A DNA stretch of 64,000 nucleotides, from assembly GCA_004431415.1 (NCBI GenBank), contig QPMI01000036.1, positions 196,001 to 260,000 on the forward strand, given 5' to 3'. The DNA comes from Cyanophora paradoxa. Lineage: Eukaryota > Glaucocystophyceae > Cyanophorales > Cyanophoraceae. The notes beneath the pieces were generated by a model. That model was not told the origin of the DNA. It saw only the letters and a program-made list of their open reading frames with translations, and made no database searches. Made by a program: the position numbers and the translations under genes. This document shows, piece after piece, positions 60,901 to 64,000 of the stretch. How positions within the stretch are numbered: position 1 is the stretch's first letter; every line of letters begins with the position of its first letter.

Positions 60901-63900
60901 GGGGGCGGGGGCGGGGGCGGACGGCGGAGAAAGAGGGAGCCGGCCTTCATGCCGGGGCCGTTGTAGGCGCCGCTCTTCTTGCAGGCGCGCGGGGCCTTGA
61001 TGGCGGCCCCCTTCTGCGCCTCGATGACCCGCACCAGGACGACCACCTTGGTCGGCTCCGCGGGGCTCGGCGCCTTCCGCCCCGCCTCCAGCTGCACCTC
61101 GAACACCGACTTCGACACCGGCTGCGCGCCAGCCGCCGCAGGTCGGGGGATGCGGGGCCGGCGGGTGCGGGGGCCGGGCGGGGCGCCATTGCACCTGAGC
61201 GAAGAAGTCCTTGACGTTCTTGCGGGCCTTGCCGAGGAGGTTGTCCACCTTGGCGACGTCATCGTCCCACAGCTCGAGCTCCAGCGCCTGGTCGAACTCC
61301 ACCAGCACCCTGCCCCCCGCCCCGCCCCGTCGCCCCGCGCCCCCCTCGCCCCGGCGGGGGCGGGGCGGGGCGGGCGTACACGTCGTCGAGCTGGTCGTTG
61401 AAGGTGACGAGCTCGCCCTTCTGGTCCTTCACCGTGCGCGTGCGCCGCTCCTCGCCCTGCACCTTCAGCACCACGTACGGGTCCGACGTGTTCTTCCCCA
61501 CCAGCCGGAAGTCCGCCGCCGGCACGTTCTGCCCGTAAAGCACTGCGCCCCGCCTCAGCGCCGCCGGCGGGGGCGGGCCCGGCGGGGCGGGGCGGGCCCT
61601 TGAGGTTGAGGACGAAGCGGCCCGGGGAGAAGAGGGCGAGGTCGATGGGCGGGGCGGTGCCGATGAGGGCCTCCTCGGCGGCGGCCTCCTGCTTGGCGAC
61701 GACGACGGCGGTCGAGGCCGGCCCTCCATCTTCTCCGCCGCCTGCGTGATCTCCTCCTGCTTCGTGAACTTCGGCACGTAGAGCATCTTGACGACGACCT
61801 GGGAGGGCGGGCCGGGCTGCCCCGAGGTGCCCCCTCGAGGTTCCGAGTGAGCGTCTTCGTGCCGCCCCGGGCCCGGGGCGCCCCGCCTCGGAGATCGGAA
61901 TCTCCACGATGCCGAGCAGCGTGTCCGGCATCGGCGAGTTGTCGTCGTAAAACTTGAGCTGGATCGTCTGCCCGGGGTCCCGCAGCGGCCTGCCGCCCCG
62001 CGTCAGGGGGAGCTACGCGGGGCGGCCGCCGGGGGCGCACAGCTGGTACTCGTCCTCGAAGACGGGCGAGTCCTGCTCGTCCATGATCTCCGTCCGCTCC
62101 CGCCGCCGCTTCTCCCCGCTCACCCACACCTCGCAGTACGGGTCGCAGAACTCTGCCGCCCCGCCCTCGCACCCCGCCCGGCGCGGGGCCGGCGCGGGCG
62201 GGGCGGCGGGCGCACTGGAGAAGACGAAGAGGCCCGTCTTCATCTTCAGGTTAAGCGCCTTCTCGACTGCGGCGGCGTCGGCGGGAGCGGCGGGCGGGCC
62301 CGCGCGGGGCGGCGCACTGCGGAGGGTCAGGTCGCCCTGCACCTCCCCTCGGGATCTCCGCCTTGTCGCTCTCCCCGCCGGTCGCACCCGCTGCCGCGTC
62401 GCGTCGCCTCGGGCCCGCGCGGGGCGGGCGGGGCGGGGCGGGCGGGGCCGCACGGGGATGAACTGGGCCTGGATGGTGAGGAAGCCGACGGCGCGGCTGT
62501 GCTTGTCCAGCACCGGCTGCGTCAGCTGCACCACCTGCTGGCGCGCTCGGCCGGCCGGCGGCGGGCGGCGGGGCGGCGGGGCGGGCGGGCCTTGTGCGGG
62601 GTGCGCATCTCGGTGCAGTTGAACTCGGCCATGCCGATCTCGTCGTCCTTCAGGAAGTCCTTGTCCAGCACGTCGCACTGCGCCCCGCCCTCGCACCCCA
62701 CTCCGCCCAGGGCGGGCCGCGCCGCGCACCTTCAGCGTGCCCGAGGGGAGGTCCGACGAGAGCTCGCTGCGCCGCCCCTCAGCCGCGGAGGGGGCACAGC
62801 GGGGCGGGGCGGGGCGCGGACAAGGGCGGGAGGAGCTCATTCCAGGCGGGGTTCAGCTCGTTGTCGATGACCTTCGTCTTCTGCACCTGCTTCCGCAGCC
62901 GCACCCGCACGTACGGGTCCGACACGTCCTTCTTGTCGAACACTGAGGTCCCGCCCCCTCGGCCCCAGGCCCGCGGGCGGGGCGGGGCGGACGGGGCGCA
63001 CGGCTGGAGTCCATGTTCATGATGTCCTTCCCGCTGACGACCTTGACGAAAAGGTACGGCTTCGAGCTGTCGGGCGTCGCCCCGGCGCCACCAGCGTCAG
63101 CGGCACCCCCTGCCTCGCCATCCCGTCAGCCCCGCCAGGGCGCAGCGGAGCGGGGCATGCGGACGGGGCGTGGGGGTCCTGCCCGGCGGCTGCGGGGTCG
63201 TCTCCACCGCGGGGCTCCACGGCTGGAAGGCGGCCCCTGCGGCCGGCGTCGGCGGCGCGGGGAGCGGCGGGGCGGCCGGGCGGGCCTTGGGACGAAGTGG
63301 AGGTCCAGGACGACGCTGCCGTACCCCGGGAGCGGCTTCCCCGTGTACGCGTTGTTCCCCTCGAACTTGACCATCGGGAACGCGCGCCTGCCCCGGCGTC
63401 GGCGCCCGGCGGGTGGCGCGGGCGCGCGGGGCGGACCCGAGGACGGGGTTGGGGGCGGGGGAGGCGAGCTGGGCGAGGGGGATGGAGACCATGCAGACGC
63501 CGCGGGACTTGCCGAAGGTCTCCATGTCGAAGACCTGCACCTCCAGCGTCTCCGTCCCCACGTCCTGCACGTCGCTGCCCGCCCCGCTCGCCCCGCGCCC
63601 GGCGCCCCAAGCGGGGGGCGGGGGGGCGGGGGGGGGGGGGGGGCGCACAAGGGCCGCTCGGGACGCCCATGGTCTTCTCGTCCCAGACGGGGTTCAGGCT
63701 GTCCTTCCCCTTGGCCTCCTTGGTGAGGTGCAGCGTCTTCCCGCAGATGAGCTTCACGAAGGCGTCGAACTTGGACGTCCCATCATCCCGCTGTCCACCG
63801 CCGGCAGGCTCGTCGCCCCTTCACCCGCACGTACAGGTCCCCTTCTTCGGGTCCCCGTAGTACGCGCCCGTCCCCGGCCCCGCCGCCGCCCCCGCGCCCC

Positions 63901-64000
63901 CAACCGCAGGCTGCTGCTGCGCTGCGCCACTTGCCGCCGGAAGGGCGTTCCCGGGCGCCGGTGTGGCCGTTGCGCTCGCGGGCGGGGGCCGAGGCTTCTC
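57943..64000 (-). CDS. Large multi-C2-domain protein, partial (5' end outside window)
   Basis: At least six C2-like units occur in series. From the right edge: LYVRVKG...FDAFVKLICGKTLHLTKE, SLNPVWDEK, GTETLEVQVFDMETFGKSRG; then KPYLFVKVVSGKDIMNMDS, KKDVSDPYVRVRLRKQVQKT, ELNPAWNELLP, KDDEIGMAEFNCTEM; then EFCDPYCEVWVSGEKRRRER with TIQLKFYDDNSPMPDTLLGI; then KNTSDPYVVLKVQGEERRTR with ALELELWDDDVAKVDNLLG; then SLDPYVKVSVDGQACEFQDG with VTFEVFDDQALAKDDLVGSA; then KFDDSFLL, VLLLTVFRGLKPNRPLP, GFLRIGIFDVTGEGHEVAER. The tail is Pro/Tyr-rich (YPYAMPPYPGFVPVAAPPYP) and ends in a coil ELRQEIERLKRNLRQQQTAQ and FGAFQQGLARGRLIGDR (stop 57943). Probably a membrane-binding, ferlin/synaptotagmin-style scaffold. 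Three apparent one-base losses occur at 63775-63845. It may be more than one gene. Confidence 0.75.

Overview
This is a nuclear, protein-coding window from a compact, very GC-rich unicellular eukaryote with a plastid, mitochondria and probably flagella. Every recognisable gene is split by short GC-rich introns, mostly about 45-110 nt, that begin GTGCG and end in a CTNAC branch-point-like motif only 8-12 nt before the AG. The two proteins that look plastid-targeted (ThiC and a UVR-TPR protein) start with a short Ala/Pro-rich presequence carrying an aromatic 'A-F/Y-V-A-P' motif and no signal peptide. Transit peptides with an essential N-terminal phenylalanine are typical of primary plastids of glaucophytes and red algae. 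With the extreme GC content and flagellar/centrosomal genes, a glaucophyte (Cyanophora-like) is my best guess, as inference only.

I count 24 genes, about one per 2.7 kb, on both strands. 1-13.6 kb: a partial TIR-domain protein (-), a secreted Cys-rich/Pro-Ser-rich surface protein (+), tRNA-splicing endonuclease SEN34 (-), a small MGRCF...DWSP-repeat protein (+), a large coiled-coil PH-like protein (-) and an archaeal-type DHBP synthase for riboflavin (-). 13.9-25.8 kb: a dynein-heavy-chain-tail-like protein without a motor (+), the ribosome-assembly factor NLE1 (-), the nucleolar RRM protein RBM28/Nop4 (+) and a ubiquitin-NEDD8 fusion gene (-).

27-41 kb: TIM50 (+), a glutathione S-transferase (-) divergent from ATP synthase alpha (+), the APC/C activator Cdh1/FZR1 (-), the gamma-tubulin recruiter NEDD1 (+) and the Hsp90 cochaperone AHSA1 (+). 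41-50.7 kb: THIC (-), a C2/coiled-coil protein (-), a plastid UVR-TPR protein (+), TOM7 (+) and an unrecognised protein (-). 51-64 kb: an F-box/LRR/ankyrin protein (+), an EEF1AKMT4-like methyltransferase (-) and a large multi-C2 protein (-) running off the right edge.

No operon logic applies, but themes recur: mitochondrial import and energy (TIM50, TOM7, ATP1), ribosome biogenesis (NLE1, RBM28), ubiquitin/NEDD8/APC/F-box, and centrosome/cilium (NEDD1, dynein-like). Gene pairs sit head-to-head with very short shared promoters (95-310 bp). Three long AT-richer islands (3.2-4.0, 17.8-18.75 and 54.5-55.7 kb) all lie between convergent genes and share TCATGATCA-type palindromes. I see no tRNA, rRNA, CRISPR or autonomous transposon. 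Splice boundaries were read by eye from consensus and reading frame, so gene spans are firmer than individual exons.
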